Positions 9,115 to 18,056 are shown, numbered from the stretch's first letter. The stretch: DNA of 64,000 nucleotides from Lewinellaceae bacterium (GCA_020636255.1 JACJYE010000003.1:124001-188000), one strand, 5' to 3'. Notes: generated from the sequence alone by a model not told the origin. A program made the numbers and translations.

Positions 9115-10455
9115 ATGAAAAAAATAATTCTGAGCTGCTTGCTCTCTGTAATGTTTCTCTCCGCGACCCATGCTCAATACGATGATGCGGTTCGCACAGG
9201 GTATGAAGGCGATTACTTCAGCCTGGAAGGAGCGCTTGACCTGTTCAAACAATCCTACACTTTAAGGGATTTTGAAAGAAAGCTCAACACGGAAGAGAAC
9301 TGGGTCAACAACCTCGACCTGAACTATGACGGCAGGATCGACTACATCCGCGTCGAACACAGGCGGCAGGGGCGTTTCCACGCTATCGTACTGCAGGCGC
9401 TGCTCGGCAGGTTTGACGCCCAGGACGTAGCCGTTATCGAGATCGAGGTCATAGGCAGAAACGAGGCCGTACTGCAGATCATAGGGGATGAAGACCTCTA
9501 TGGCCAGGAAGTCATCGTGGAACCGGTAGAAGGGTATTCCGACAGCAGAAAGGGATACCATTCCAATTACGGCGATTTCGTCAACGTGTACTATTGGGAA
9601 CCGGTGCAGTACATTCTGGGCAGGAATTACGACGTATACGTTTCTCCTTACCGCTGGTCGTACTATCCGGACTGGTGGAGCCCCTGGGTGCAATGCACCT
9701 GGAACATCTTCCGCCCGCGGATCGTCGTTTACCACAGGTACTACCATGTCGTGCACAGGTACCGGGTCATTCACGTTCACAACTTCTACAGGCCACACCG
9801 CTCCTATAGCTACAACGTAGTGCAACATACCAATACGGTCAGGGTTAGCCACGGCAAACCTCCCATTCACCGCCCGGAACCGGCCAAACAAAGCGACGGC
9901 AATCACAGCCGTAGAGATAACGTTGTGGAGCAGCCGAGGAGCAACACGCGCCCGAATACACCAGAACAAAAACAAAGGACTCCGGTAAGCAGAAAAAGTA
10001 CAGAGCCTGTTTATAAGCAGGAGGAAAAAAGGAATACAACGCCGGCGGCAGGCCAGAGATCCCGCAGCTCGGCAGGTTCGGAAACGCCCCGTTCAACGAC
10101 TCCGGCCCAACGGCCTACGGTAAACAGCCGAAGCGGCGCTGCTTCTACCGAACAAAAAACGAGTAGGAGCACGGCGCCCCAGGTAAACCAGCCTTCTCGT
10201 GAGATACCAAGCCGTTCGGGTACGTCCACCCGCTCAACAACCACGGCCCCGAAGCCGTCGGCAAGTAGCAGAACGGCGCCGGCAAACAAACCAAGCGCCA
10301 GCAGGAGTAGCGCTCCGAGCACAGCTCAGCCTTCGCGCAGCCAAACTTCAAGCCCGAGCTCTACGAGCCGTTCCAATGCCCCCGCTTCTCAGAAGAGCAC
10401 GGCCCCGAAGAGCACGAACACGAAGAGCAGCTCCAGGAGCAGAAGCGGAAATTAG
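9115..10455 (+). CDS. Secreted protein with Tyr/His-rich middle and Ser/Thr/Arg-rich tail
   Basis: This 446-residue protein begins with a signal peptide (MKKIILSCLLSVMFLSATHAQ). Residues about 25-150 form a folded-looking domain with an acidic loop LNYDGRIDYIRVEHRRQG. Residues about 150-230 are very rich in Tyr, Trp, His and Arg (for example WSYYPDWWSPWVQCTW and HRYYHVVHRYRVIHVH). The last 200 residues are low-complexity and positively charged, full of Ser, Thr, Pro and Arg, and probably disordered. Similar proteins occur in Bacteroidota without a known role; an envelope or extracellular-matrix component is possible but unproven. I start at 9115 because the signal peptide begins there; the open frame extends further upstream without homology. 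A strong terminator follows. Confidence 0.75.
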   Translation: MKKIILSCLLSVMFLSATHAQYDDAVRTGYEGDYFSLEGALDLFKQSYTLRDFERKLNTEENWVNNLDLNYDGRIDYIRVEHRRQGRFHAIVLQALLGRFDAQDVAVIEIEVIGRNEAVLQIIGDEDLYGQEVIVEPVEGYSDSRKGYHSNYGDFVNVYYWEPVQYILGRNYDVYVSPYRWSYYPDWWSPWVQCTWNIFRPRIVVYHRYYHVVHRYRVIHVHNFYRPHRSYSYNVVQHTNTVRVSHGKPPIHRPEPAKQSDGNHSRRDNVVEQPRSNTRPNTPEQKQRTPVSRKSTEPVYKQEEKRNTTPAAGQRSRSSAGSETPRSTTPAQRPTVNSRSGAASTEQKTSRSTAPQVNQPSREIPSRSGTSTRSTTTAPKPSASSRTAPANKPSASRSSAPSTAQPSRSQTSSPSSTSRSNAPASQKSTAPKSTNTKSSSRSRSGN

Positions 10456-10521
10456 TAATTCTGGTTGCGATCAAGCATTGGGCCCCCAGAAGGGAATGAT
10501 CCGCAACCCGTATTAATGCAG

Positions 10522-10551
10522 GCGCCACCTCCGGGCTTCCGGAGGTGGCGC
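10522..10551 (+). terminator. Strong hairpin terminator
   Basis: A 13-bp perfect GC-rich stem (GCGCCACCTCCGG with CCGGAGGTGGCGC) around the loop GCTT, then CTTGTTCTGTT. It lies 66 bases after the stop of the basic-tailed secreted protein. Confidence 0.75.
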
Positions 10552-10624
10552 TTGTTCTGTTAGAACTTGTTATCACCCTTGCGATTGGCCGGGCTTACCA
10601 CCACGATTAAAATCGTGGGGTACG

Positions 10625-10800
10625 TTACTCCGCTTTCACAAAGCGCAGCACCTGCGGCGCCTGCCCTTTTTCCAGCACTTACATGAAGTACAGGCCCGGG
10701 CGCAGTTGGCTGACATCCCAGTCCAGGCGCTCCGGGGGTTCGTCCAGCTGGCGCGTTTCGGGGGCCTGTCCCTGCTCGTTGCGCAGCCAAACCGTACCTC
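10625..10800 (-). pseudogene. Remnant of a T9SS C-terminal sorting domain
   Basis: Read on the minus strand, this stretch gives TVWLRNEQGQAPETRQL, then RLDWDVSQLRPGLYFM, a TAA stop, and in the same frame VLEKGQAPQVLRFVKAE and a final stop. This is the end of a type A sorting domain (pattern LYNEQGQ ... DVSxLxPGLYFxxV ... RFVKxE), with one sense codon changed to TAA. No cargo protein precedes it; instead the frame runs into short palindromic repeats and then the end of the FtsX permease gene. It is best read as the tail of a lost secreted protein. Confidence 0.65.
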
Positions 10801-10903
10801 CGGCCTTTCGGCCGGAGCAGAGAATACGCAGCCAAACCGTACCTCCGGCCTTCCGGCCGGAGCAGAGAATACGCCTTCTCCGAGCAGAAGCTCGGAGGTA
10901 CGG
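10784..10903. repeat. Two 45-bp tandem units plus a related palindrome
   Basis: Units 10784-10828 and 10829-10873 are identical except for one base in a hairpin loop (CTCCGGCCTTTCGGCCGGAG against CTCCGGCCTTCCGGCCGGAG). Bases 10874-10903 carry a third hairpin with a different stem (CCGAGCAGAAGCTCGG) followed by the same AGGTACGG that flanks the others. The array looks like a small REP-type cluster that has invaded a T9SS-tail remnant; 45 bp is 15 codons, so it keeps frame. Confidence 0.75.
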
Positions 10904-10916
10904 GGGGCCCGATGCG

Positions 10917-13373
10917 CTACTCGTATTTAAGCGTATTAACCGGGTTGGCCAGCACCACGCGCAGAGACTGATAACTGACCGTAAGCAGCGCAATAATAAG
11001 GGTGATGCCGACGGCCAGGATGAGGTTGCCGGCACTGATATCCGTGCGGTACGCGAAACCCTGCAGCCATCGCGACATGGCAATATAAGCTACCGGAAGG
11101 GCGACGGTGCTAGCCAGCAGCACCCAGCGTATGAAATCGGTGGCCATCATCATAAAGAGCCGGGGCATCGACGCGCCCATCACCTTGCGGATGCCGATCT
11201 CTTTGGTGCGTTGTTCGGCGGTAAAGGCCGCCAGGCCAAAGAGGCCCAGCGAAGCGATGAAGATCGCCAGCGCCGTGAAAATACCGATGACATAACCGAT
11301 CCGGGTTTCCGATTCGTATACAGCATCGTAGCGGCCGTCGAGGAAGTTGTAATCAAAAGGCTGGTTTGCCGCCATTTCATCCCAACGGCTGTGAAGGATA
11401 TTGATGAAACCGGGAATATCATCGCCTTTGATCCGGAAAACGATAAAATCACCCCAATGCCCCAGATATATGATCAGCGGCTGAATGGGTTGCCTGAGCG
11501 ACTCGAAATGGAAATCCTTCACGACGCCGATCACCTCGTGCGGCGTATACTCGATCTGCCCGTCTGACTCACCGTCCATGGAGCTGATCTCCTTGCCCAG
11601 TGGCTCGTCCAGGTTGAATATCTTCACTGCCGCCTCGTTGATGATGACGGCGTTGGAATCGGCGGGGAAATCCAAAGAGAAGTTACGGCCTTTGTCGATC
11701 GCCATGCCCATCGTTTCAATAAAATCGCGGTCGACATACCAGCTCTGCAAAATTTGCGTGCCTTCAGGGTTGGGGTTGCGCCCCAGGAAATGCCCGTTGT
11801 TATTCCTGGCCGAGGGCGTCGGCAGAAAGCTGGTGATCGTAGCATTGGCCACCTGCGGCTGCTTTAACATTTCCTGCTTGAAGGCCTCCAGTTTATTACC
11901 CAGCCCCCCGGCATTATTGAGGATCAGCAGGTGCTCTTTCTCGTACCCCAGGTTCTTGTTCTGGATGTACCGAAGTTGGTTGTAGATCACAATGGTCCCA
12001 ACGATCAGGCCTACCGTAATGGCGAACTGGAACACGACCAGCCCATTGCGCAACCAGGCGCCTTCGGGGCGGTTGGTGAATTTGCCTTTCAGCACCTTGA
12101 TCGGCCGAAAGCTGGAAAGGAAGAACGCCGGGTAGCTGCCCGCCAGCAGCCCGACGACAACGGCCAGCAGGGCCATGATGCCCAAAAGCCAGGGCTGAAT
12201 GACATTCGAAAAACTTATGGCCTTGCCGGACAGCTGGTTAAAGTAAGGTAGTAATAGTAAGACCAGCCCCACACCAAGAAGCAGGGACAACACGCTGACC
12301 ACCAGAGATTCGCTGAGGAACTGCTGGATGATCTGGCCCCGCTGAGCACCGACGACCTTGCGCATCCCGACCTCGCGCGCCCGGCTCGCCGAGCGCGCTG
12401 TCGACAGGTTTACGAAGTTGATGCAGGCCAGCAGCAGAATAAACAGGCCGATGAAGGAAAAAGCGTAAACATACCGGATGTCTCCGGGTGGCATGATCTC
12501 ATCCGCCTTATGGCTGTAAAGGTGGATGCGCGATACCGGGAACAACGAAAAATCCATGGTATTGCCATCGGCGAGAAAGTCATCGTAGCTCTGCCCGACA
12601 AACTTTTCGAGCTGAGAACCGACATGGGTACGTATAATCTGGGGAAACGCCCGTTCCAGATCTTTGGTGCTGGCCCCCTCCCTCAGGAGCAGGTAGGTAT
12701 AAAAATTGAAGCTCAGCCACTGGCCCGAGCGGCTCTCCTCAAGGGTCGCCATAGAGATGAGCAGGTCATAATTGAAGTGTGTATTGTGCGGTATCGGTTC
12801 CATAACACCGGTAACGCGATAGGCGTTTTTGTCGTCGAAGATCAACATCTTACCCATCGGCTCCTCTTCTCCAAAATACTTCCTGGCCACATCGGAAGAA
12901 ACGACTACCGAATTGGGTTCCGCCAGGGCTGTTTGCGGGTTTCCGCTCAACAAATGGAGTGAGAACAGGCTGAAAAGCGTTGAATCGGCAAAGGCCGTAT
13001 GCTCTTCCCTGTAGGCCTGTTCGCCATAATGCACCAGGTGGGCTCCCGTTTCCCGTATCCTGAACTGTTGCTCAACGGCAGGATATTCGCTCACCAGCAA
13101 GGGGCCCCAGGGGTCTCCGACCGTCGCGATATCGATCTCCTGGCCAAATAATTTGCCGAGGAAATGCATGCGGTAAAGGCGGCCGGCATTTTCGTGGTAA
13201 CTGTCGTAGCTCAGTTCATCCTTGACGAAGATGATGATGAACAAAAAGCAGGCGATGCCGAGCGCCAGGCCAAGAATGTTGATGAGGGAGAAGAACCTGC
13301 TTTTCCACAGGTTGCGGAACGCGACAAGAATATAGTTTTTCCACATGTCGGGTTGATTGTTGGTTTGGGCCAT
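10917..13373 (-). CDS. MacB/FtsX-type ABC transporter permease
   Basis: This 818-residue membrane protein has the duplicated MacB/FtsX layout. The first transmembrane helix lies near residues 25-45 (FFSLINILGLALGIACFLFIIIF), followed by a large periplasmic MacB_PCD domain. FtsX helices lie near residues 285-420, a second periplasmic domain near 430-660, and a second FtsX set near 690-810, which includes the typical EQRTKEIGIRKVMGAS. Relatives in Bacteroidota belong to ABC systems of uncertain substrate (peptides, lipoproteins or antimicrobial compounds). No ATPase gene is next to it. The ATG at 13373 is used; an in-frame ATG at 13346 (MWKNYIL) matches many relatives and is an alternative start. 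Confidence 0.9.
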   Translation of the reverse strand: MAQTNNQPDMWKNYILVAFRNLWKSRFFSLINILGLALGIACFLFIIIFVKDELSYDSYHENAGRLYRMHFLGKLFGQEIDIATVGDPWGPLLVSEYPAVEQQFRIRETGAHLVHYGEQAYREEHTAFADSTLFSLFSLHLLSGNPQTALAEPNSVVVSSDVARKYFGEEEPMGKMLIFDDKNAYRVTGVMEPIPHNTHFNYDLLISMATLEESRSGQWLSFNFYTYLLLREGASTKDLERAFPQIIRTHVGSQLEKFVGQSYDDFLADGNTMDFSLFPVSRIHLYSHKADEIMPPGDIRYVYAFSFIGLFILLLACINFVNLSTARSASRAREVGMRKVVGAQRGQIIQQFLSESLVVSVLSLLLGVGLVLLLLPYFNQLSGKAISFSNVIQPWLLGIMALLAVVVGLLAGSYPAFFLSSFRPIKVLKGKFTNRPEGAWLRNGLVVFQFAITVGLIVGTIVIYNQLRYIQNKNLGYEKEHLLILNNAGGLGNKLEAFKQEMLKQPQVANATITSFLPTPSARNNNGHFLGRNPNPEGTQILQSWYVDRDFIETMGMAIDKGRNFSLDFPADSNAVIINEAAVKIFNLDEPLGKEISSMDGESDGQIEYTPHEVIGVVKDFHFESLRQPIQPLIIYLGHWGDFIVFRIKGDDIPGFINILHSRWDEMAANQPFDYNFLDGRYDAVYESETRIGYVIGIFTALAIFIASLGLFGLAAFTAEQRTKEIGIRKVMGASMPRLFMMMATDFIRWVLLASTVALPVAYIAMSRWLQGFAYRTDISAGNLILAVGITLIIALLTVSYQSLRVVLANPVNTLKYE

Positions 13374-13452
13374 GTATGGCAAAGAATAGGGTTTGCACCC
13401 ATCTTAAATGATGCCTTTTTCGGCGGTAGGCCCCTATGTGAAATGCGGAAAA

Positions 13453-14181
13453 CTACTTCTTGTCCAGTATTTTATGCGCCAGCGCGGGAAACAGAAAAGC
13501 GATCCGGAGGAAGATGCGCATGCTGGGCACGGTAACAACCCTTCTTTCTTTTTCGATCTGTGGTATGACGTGGCTGATCAATGCTTTCACCGGCATCTTT
13601 TTTTCATCGCGGCCGGAAGTCATGCCGGTGTCCGTCACGGGTGGGATGAATTCCAGTACATTAATAGCTGTGTCCTTCAACGCGAACCGGAGGCCGGTAG
13701 TGAAATTCCGCATGGCCGCTTTACTGGCGCTGTATACCAGCCCATCGGATTTGGGGAAGGCGCCCAGGCCGGAGGTCGTGTTGATGATCAGCGCTTTAGG
13801 AGAGGTGGCGAGCAAGGGGATCAGCAACTGCGTAAGGATGATCTGGCCGGCCGCGTTAATATCCATTTCTTTGCGTATCCTGTCAGGGGATACGGCTTCT
13901 TCCGTAAACAAGTAATTGTACTGCACCCCAGCGTTGTTGATCAGGATATTCACATCCGGATATTTATTCTGGATCCGTATGACGGCGTTTTCTATCTCCT
14001 GCGTATCGCTCAGGTCGCATTGGATAGCCTGGAACCCTTGTGATGCCGCTTCCTGAAGTTTCGCCGGGTTACGGCCAAGCAGGATCACTTTGTTGTTCTT
14101 TTCAAGCAGCGACTTCCCGAGTTCATAACCTATCCCGGAAGTCCCGCCGGTGATCAGAATGGTGTTCTTCGTGAGTTTCAT
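13453..14181 (-). CDS. Short-chain dehydrogenase/reductase
   Basis: This 242-residue protein is a classical SDR. It has the Rossmann nucleotide motif TGGTSGIG at residues 12-19, NNAG near residue 86, the catalytic Ser in NTTSGLG and the YSASK catalytic pair. It resembles DltE-like oxidoreductases of unknown substrate. The gene lies 89 bases downstream of a Crp-family regulator on the same strand, so the two may be co-regulated or co-transcribed. Its C-terminal part (MRIFLRIAFLFPALAHKILDKK) is hydrophobic and may touch the membrane. Confidence 0.92.
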   Translation of the reverse strand: MKLTKNTILITGGTSGIGYELGKSLLEKNNKVILLGRNPAKLQEAASQGFQAIQCDLSDTQEIENAVIRIQNKYPDVNILINNAGVQYNYLFTEEAVSPDRIRKEMDINAAGQIILTQLLIPLLATSPKALIINTTSGLGAFPKSDGLVYSASKAAMRNFTTGLRFALKDTAINVLEFIPPVTDTGMTSGRDEKKMPVKALISHVIPQIEKERRVVTVPSMRIFLRIAFLFPALAHKILDKK

Positions 14182-14270
14182 GATGTATACGTTTTTTGTT
14201 CAGTGCAAAGTTGGCCCGAACAAACCGCTCAAGCATTAACCTATGTTAAGAGCTTGTTTTTTGAACACTT

Positions 14271-14852
14271 CTAATTCGGCTGGGCGAGCCTGGCACGTAT
14301 CCGGCTCAGCTGTATAGGGGTGACTCCCAGGTAGGATGCGATGTGGTACTGCGGAATGAGGTTTTCCAATTCAGGGTATTCTTCCCTGAATATCATGTAG
14401 TTGGATGTGGCATCATTGGTAACCATCCGGATATCGTGGAGCTCTTTTTTCATCCACTCGTACTCCATCAACCGAAGCATCATGGATTCCAGGCACCTGT
14501 GTTCCGGGAATAATTCACGGAATGCGCGATAGGGGAAACGAAACAGGCGGCAGGGCAATAGAGCCTGAAAATTCAGCTGGCAGGGAGCATCGGAAAGCAG
14601 CGCGGTAATAGGGGTGGGAAACATACCGGGGATGAAGAAGGTCTTATTGTATTCGTTCCCGTCCTTGTTATAGAATACGCGTATCAGGCCTTCTTCCAAA
14701 AAATAAGCGTGATGCACCCGGCCCCCTTCTCTTACCAGATATTCACTTTTCTCCAGGCCGGCAGGTTCCAGCAAGGCGCTAAAGGCAAGCCATGCTTCAT
14801 CCGTCAAGGGATAAATGCCATTCAGGGTTTTATGTATATCTTTAGCTTTCAT
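14271..14852 (-). CDS. Crp/Fnr-family transcriptional regulator
   Basis: This 193-residue protein has an N-terminal cyclic-nucleotide-binding-like beta-roll (EYLVREGGRVHHAYFLEEGLIRVFY). A C-terminal region (YHIASYLGVTPIQLSRIRARL) is a helix-turn-helix in which LGVTPIQLSRIR is the recognition part. It lacks the FGEL(I)AL and Arg-Ser pair needed for cAMP binding in Crp, so its ligand is unknown; many Bacteroidota relatives of this kind are annotated the same way. It lies upstream of the SDR gene on the same strand, and the SDR is its most likely target or partner. Confidence 0.88.
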   Translation of the reverse strand: MKAKDIHKTLNGIYPLTDEAWLAFSALLEPAGLEKSEYLVREGGRVHHAYFLEEGLIRVFYNKDGNEYNKTFFIPGMFPTPITALLSDAPCQLNFQALLPCRLFRFPYRAFRELFPEHRCLESMMLRLMEYEWMKKELHDIRMVTNDATSNYMIFREEYPELENLIPQYHIASYLGVTPIQLSRIRARLAQPN

Positions 14853-14969
14853 TGCTGTTTTACCCTCCCTGAAGTTCCAACCCGATTAAAAATAATGCCG
14901 TTATGCCGTTTCAACAAAAAAAACGTCATTTATTCTGTTTTTGCGCTTGAAAGGCCGAAAAACGAGATC

Positions 14970-15752
14970 ATGAAACACGCACCCCTCTTATTTGCACTTG
15001 TATTCCTGCTATCCGCCTCCCTGCACGCCCAGGTGGTCAACACCGAAAAAAAGCGCTTCCTGAGCCAGGACAAAACCTGGGCCGGCAATGTCGACTTCAA
15101 TTTCGGCCTGAACCGCACCAAAGCAGGACAGACATTGATCCTCAATACGAATGGGCAAATACAGCTGAACAAGAACAGGAATAAATGGATGTTCTTAGCC
15201 GGATATGCACTCACCCAGTTCCTCGACATCGACACCCCGGGCGCCGCCCCTAAAAACTTCAACAATGCCCAGTTCACCCATCTGCGATACAACCGCGTGC
15301 TCAGCAACCGCTTAACCTGGGAGGCCTTCGTTCAGGAGCAATGGGATGAGGTCCACGAGATAGACCTGCGCCTGCTGGCCGGTACCGGCCCCAGGTTGCA
15401 AATATTACGCACCGACAGCAGCCAGCTCTTTTTCGGAGCCCTTTACATGTACGAACACGAGAACACCAGCCCAGAAGACTTCATGGAGAAGAACAGGCAT
15501 TCCCGGCTAAGCTCTTATGTATCGGCAGGTTTTACCTTCAGCCATTTCATCCTCAACCACATAACCTACTATCAGCCCCGCCTGAGCCAAATAGAGGATT
15601 ACCGCATCAATTCCGAGACTTCTATCAGCCTGCAGATACACTCGCGCTTAACGCTCCGGACGAGCTACACCTTTATCTTTGACAGCCGGCCTCCTCAAAC
15701 GGTAAGGAAAACCAGGTATAACCTGGGCAGTGGGGTCAGTTTTGCGTTTTGA
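14970..15752 (+). CDS. DUF481-like outer-membrane beta-barrel protein
   Basis: This 260-residue protein starts with a signal peptide (MKHAPLLFALVFLLSASLHAQ). It then shows alternating amphipathic strands typical of the DUF481 family of outer-membrane barrels, such as WAGNVDFNFGLNRTKAGQ, TWEAFVQEQWDE and LNLGSGVSFAF-type ends (here YNLGSGVSFAF). The aromatic C-terminal Phe is characteristic of barrel proteins. Role unknown. It stands alone, divergent from the Crp-SDR pair, and ends at a strong terminator. I start at 14970; the open frame runs further upstream but that part overlaps the regulator gene. Confidence 0.85.
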   Translation: MKHAPLLFALVFLLSASLHAQVVNTEKKRFLSQDKTWAGNVDFNFGLNRTKAGQTLILNTNGQIQLNKNRNKWMFLAGYALTQFLDIDTPGAAPKNFNNAQFTHLRYNRVLSNRLTWEAFVQEQWDEVHEIDLRLLAGTGPRLQILRTDSSQLFFGALYMYEHENTSPEDFMEKNRHSRLSSYVSAGFTFSHFILNHITYYQPRLSQIEDYRINSETSISLQIHSRLTLRTSYTFIFDSRPPQTVRKTRYNLGSGVSFAF

Positions 15753-15780
15753 AGGGCGTCCTCATCTTTCTCCCCTTTCA

Positions 15781-15817
15781 ACACGAAACCCCGGGCAAAG
15801 TGCTCGGGGTTTCGTGT
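15781..15817 (+). terminator. Hairpin terminator after DUF481 gene
   Basis: A 13-bp perfect stem (ACACGAAACCCCG with CGGGGTTTCGTGT) with an 11-base loop, 28 bases after the stop codon. It could also serve the minus-strand gene that ends at 15875. Confidence 0.75.
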
Positions 15818-15874
15818 ATTAACAGGAAGTTTTTGAGCTGAGGCCAAATCTGCTCCTATCCGGCTTCTCTAGGC

Positions 15875-16255
15875 TCAGCCCCGCTTTAATTCCATAACGC
15901 CATCCGGCCCGCCGCGGCCTTCGCATTCTTCGCTGACACGAGTCATTTTCAGGCCGTCAGCCGTGACTTCATACTTATAAACCCCCTTTCCCGTGCATTC
16001 CGAACCTTCGACATCCTGAATGGTGATCTGGCCGTCTTTTTCTGAAAAAGTGCCTTTGATCTCCACCACGCCATCTGCGCCAAAGTCGACGGTATAGGTG
16101 TTGTCGGCCTTTATGGAAACGTGCATGGGCATCATATTGCCCTGGTCATCGGCGGGTATCATGGCCTTCCATTCGCCTACTGCGCTGGATTGGGCGGAGG
16201 AAGCGAGAGGCAGGCAAAAACAAAGAATAACCACAAAAGAAGACAGGTACTTCAT
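15875..16255 (-). CDS. Small secreted beta-rich protein
   Basis: This 126-residue protein has a signal peptide (MKYLSSFVVILCFCLPLASSAQ) and a short, beta-rich mature part with a pattern like lipocalin-type or META-like domains: VGEWKAMIP, then DNTYTVDFG, GTFSEKDGQITIQD and a final VMELKRG. Two Cys (SECTGKG and SEECEG) could form a disulfide. No specific function can be named. The ATG at 16255 is chosen because the signal peptide begins there. The gene is isolated, followed on the same strand by no partner. Confidence 0.7.
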   Translation of the reverse strand: MKYLSSFVVILCFCLPLASSAQSSAVGEWKAMIPADDQGNMMPMHVSIKADNTYTVDFGADGVVEIKGTFSEKDGQITIQDVEGSECTGKGVYKYEVTADGLKMTRVSEECEGRGGPDGVMELKRG

Positions 16256-16285
16256 TGGTGATGGTTTTAGGTGAAAAAATATCAA

Positions 16286-16335
16286 TTAGAGCTTATTTGG
16301 AGGCCGGCTTTAGCCGGCCTCCAAATAAGCTCTAA
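16286..16335. repeat. Perfect 50-base palindrome of the AGAGCTTRTTTGGAGGCC family
   Basis: A 24-bp perfect stem with a two-base TT centre. Its arms begin TTAGAGCTTATTTGGAGGCC. It lies between two minus-strand genes, 128 bases past the GH20 stop. The same arm recurs at 23485, 23544, 45482 and 62375. Confidence 0.85.
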
Positions 16336-16410
16336 GCCAAATTTAGGAAATTTACCCCCTTTACGGCCCTGCCTGAATATATTTAATTTAAGGCCATGCT
16401 TTATACCTTC

Positions 16411-16463
16411 CAGGTGGCTCCGCCGCTACGGCAACAGCAACACTGCGTACTACAAACTGCCCA
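16411..16463 (-). repeat. Dispersed repeat-like segment (GGCGGAGCC / GCAGTACG words)
   Basis: Read on the minus strand it contains GGGCAGTTTGTAGTACGCAG and GTAGCGGCGGAGCCACC. Similar words occur at 23606-23655, 35035-35110, 36650-36680 and 45395-45482. The match is loose and found by eye. Confidence 0.4.
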
Positions 16464-18056
16464 TTACTCCGCCCAGGGTACTTTCGGCGATGCATAATAA
16501 TTGACCCCCAGCGCTTCGAAGCGGGCTTTCTGACGGCCCAGGCGTTGCTTGTACTCGTCCCACTGCCGGAGCGCGGGCGGCGTCCAGCCGATCTCGGCGA
16601 TGCCGGGGATGCGGGGGAACGTCATGTATTCCAGTTCTTTGATATTGGTGACCGTCTCCGTCCACAGCGGAGCCTCTACGCCGAGGATGGCGTTTTTGTC
16701 CACTCCCTCGGCAGCAGCCATGGCAGCGGGGTCCCAGATATAGCCGGTATCCACCTCGATATAACCGGCCCAGCTCAGCCCAAGCTCAGTGGTGGAGTCG
16801 TATTTCATATCGATATAGGCCTTGCTGGCAGGCGACATGATCAGCATGGCCCCTTTTTCCACGCCCATTTTGGCGTTTTCCGTGCCGGCCCACAATTGCA
16901 CTGCCGTGCCGGGCCGCATTTCTGCATTGGCGATCTCGTCCCAGCCGGCTACTTCCTTGCCATGGGCTGCGACGATATCCTGCACCCGGTTGATAAAGGG
17001 GATGTAATCCTCCATAGGCGTCACATGCGACTCATCGCCGCCGATGTGCAGATAGGGGCCAGGCGTCAGCGCGGCCAGCTCGCGGAAGACGTCGTCGATG
17101 AAGGCATAGACCGTATCTTTGGCCGTACAAAAAGTGCTGAACCCTACCTCGGTGCCCGTATAGAGCTTGCGGGCCTGTCCGTCGCAGTTGAGCTCAGCGT
17201 AGGAGGCCAGCGCAGCATTGGTATGGCCCGGCATATCGATCTCGGGTATGATCGTGATATAATGATCCGCTGCGTACTGCACGATGTCTTTGTATTGTTC
17301 CTGGGTGTAAAATCCTCCTTCGCCGCCGCCTACTTTAGTGCTGCCTCCTATTTCCGTCAGCCTGGGCCAGGATTTGATCTCGATGCGCCAGCCCTGGTCG
17401 TCGGAAAGGTGCAGGTGCAGCACGTTCATTTTGTACAGAGCGATCAGATCGATATAACGCTTGACGTCTTCGACGCTGAAGAAATGGCGTGCGACATCGA
17501 GCATGGCGCCCCGGTGCCGGTAGCTTGGGTAATCGACAATAGTGCCGCTGGCGATCTCCCAGGGCCCCTCCTGTTTCTCCCCCAGCTCGATGGAAGCCGG
17601 TAGCAACTGGCGGAGCGTCTGTATGCCGTAAAAAATGCCCGCAGACTGGTTGGCCGTCAGCGTGAGCTGTTTTTCGGTGATCTCCAGCTGGTACCCTTCC
17701 TGGCCCAGGCCCGCTTCATCGCCAACAAGGGCCAGATAGATATGGCCAGCGCCCGGCACTTTGTCCGTTTTTTTTACACTTATCTCCAATCCGGTGGCCG
17801 GGTTAAGCATGTCGGCGAGCTCCTGCCCGAGCTGCTCCAAGTCCGGATAAATCGCCTGTACATAGATCTTCGTTTTCTCCGTCAGCCGGAAGGAACTACC
17901 CGTGGCTTCCAGGGAAACAGGCCGGGGGATGATAGCCTCCTGTGCCAGGTCTTTGGGTGTAGGAGGAGGCTCATTGGTGCAGGAAACCAGCAGAAAGCCC
18001 GCGGTGAAGAGCACGGCCGCATAACGAATGGCCAGGGAACAAAAATGCTTTGTCAT
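16464..18056 (-). CDS. GH20 beta-N-acetylhexosaminidase, lipoprotein
   Basis: This 530-residue enzyme removes terminal beta-linked N-acetylglucosamine or N-acetylgalactosamine from glycans. The N-terminus has a lipoprotein signal ending LLVSC near residue 26. The GH20b accessory domain covers about residues 40-170. The TIM-barrel catalytic domain follows, with YRHRGAMLDVARHFF, NVLHLHLSDDQGWRIEIK, IPEIDMPGHTNAALASY and the catalytic Asp-Glu pair in LHIGGDESH near residue 340. The C-terminus (WTETVTNIKELEYMTFPRI) is complete. It probably acts in the periplasm or at the cell surface on chitin or peptidoglycan fragments. No other sugar-use genes are adjacent. Confidence 0.95.
   Translation of the reverse strand: MTKHFCSLAIRYAAVLFTAGFLLVSCTNEPPPTPKDLAQEAIIPRPVSLEATGSSFRLTEKTKIYVQAIYPDLEQLGQELADMLNPATGLEISVKKTDKVPGAGHIYLALVGDEAGLGQEGYQLEITEKQLTLTANQSAGIFYGIQTLRQLLPASIELGEKQEGPWEIASGTIVDYPSYRHRGAMLDVARHFFSVEDVKRYIDLIALYKMNVLHLHLSDDQGWRIEIKSWPRLTEIGGSTKVGGGEGGFYTQEQYKDIVQYAADHYITIIPEIDMPGHTNAALASYAELNCDGQARKLYTGTEVGFSTFCTAKDTVYAFIDDVFRELAALTPGPYLHIGGDESHVTPMEDYIPFINRVQDIVAAHGKEVAGWDEIANAEMRPGTAVQLWAGTENAKMGVEKGAMLIMSPASKAYIDMKYDSTTELGLSWAGYIEVDTGYIWDPAAMAAAEGVDKNAILGVEAPLWTETVTNIKELEYMTFPRIPGIAEIGWTPPALRQWDEYKQRLGRQKARFEALGVNYYASPKVPWAE

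Noticed and set aside
10560..10835. A 91-residue minus-strand frame in the repeat region
   Set aside because: It is an out-of-frame reading of the T9SS-tail remnant and the repeats; the correct frame gives the sorting-domain sequence.
10679..11083. A 134-residue minus-strand frame covering the repeats and the end of the FtsX gene
   Set aside because: It uses the wrong frame in the FtsX gene; only its last 40 residues match a real domain and these are counted in the remnant.
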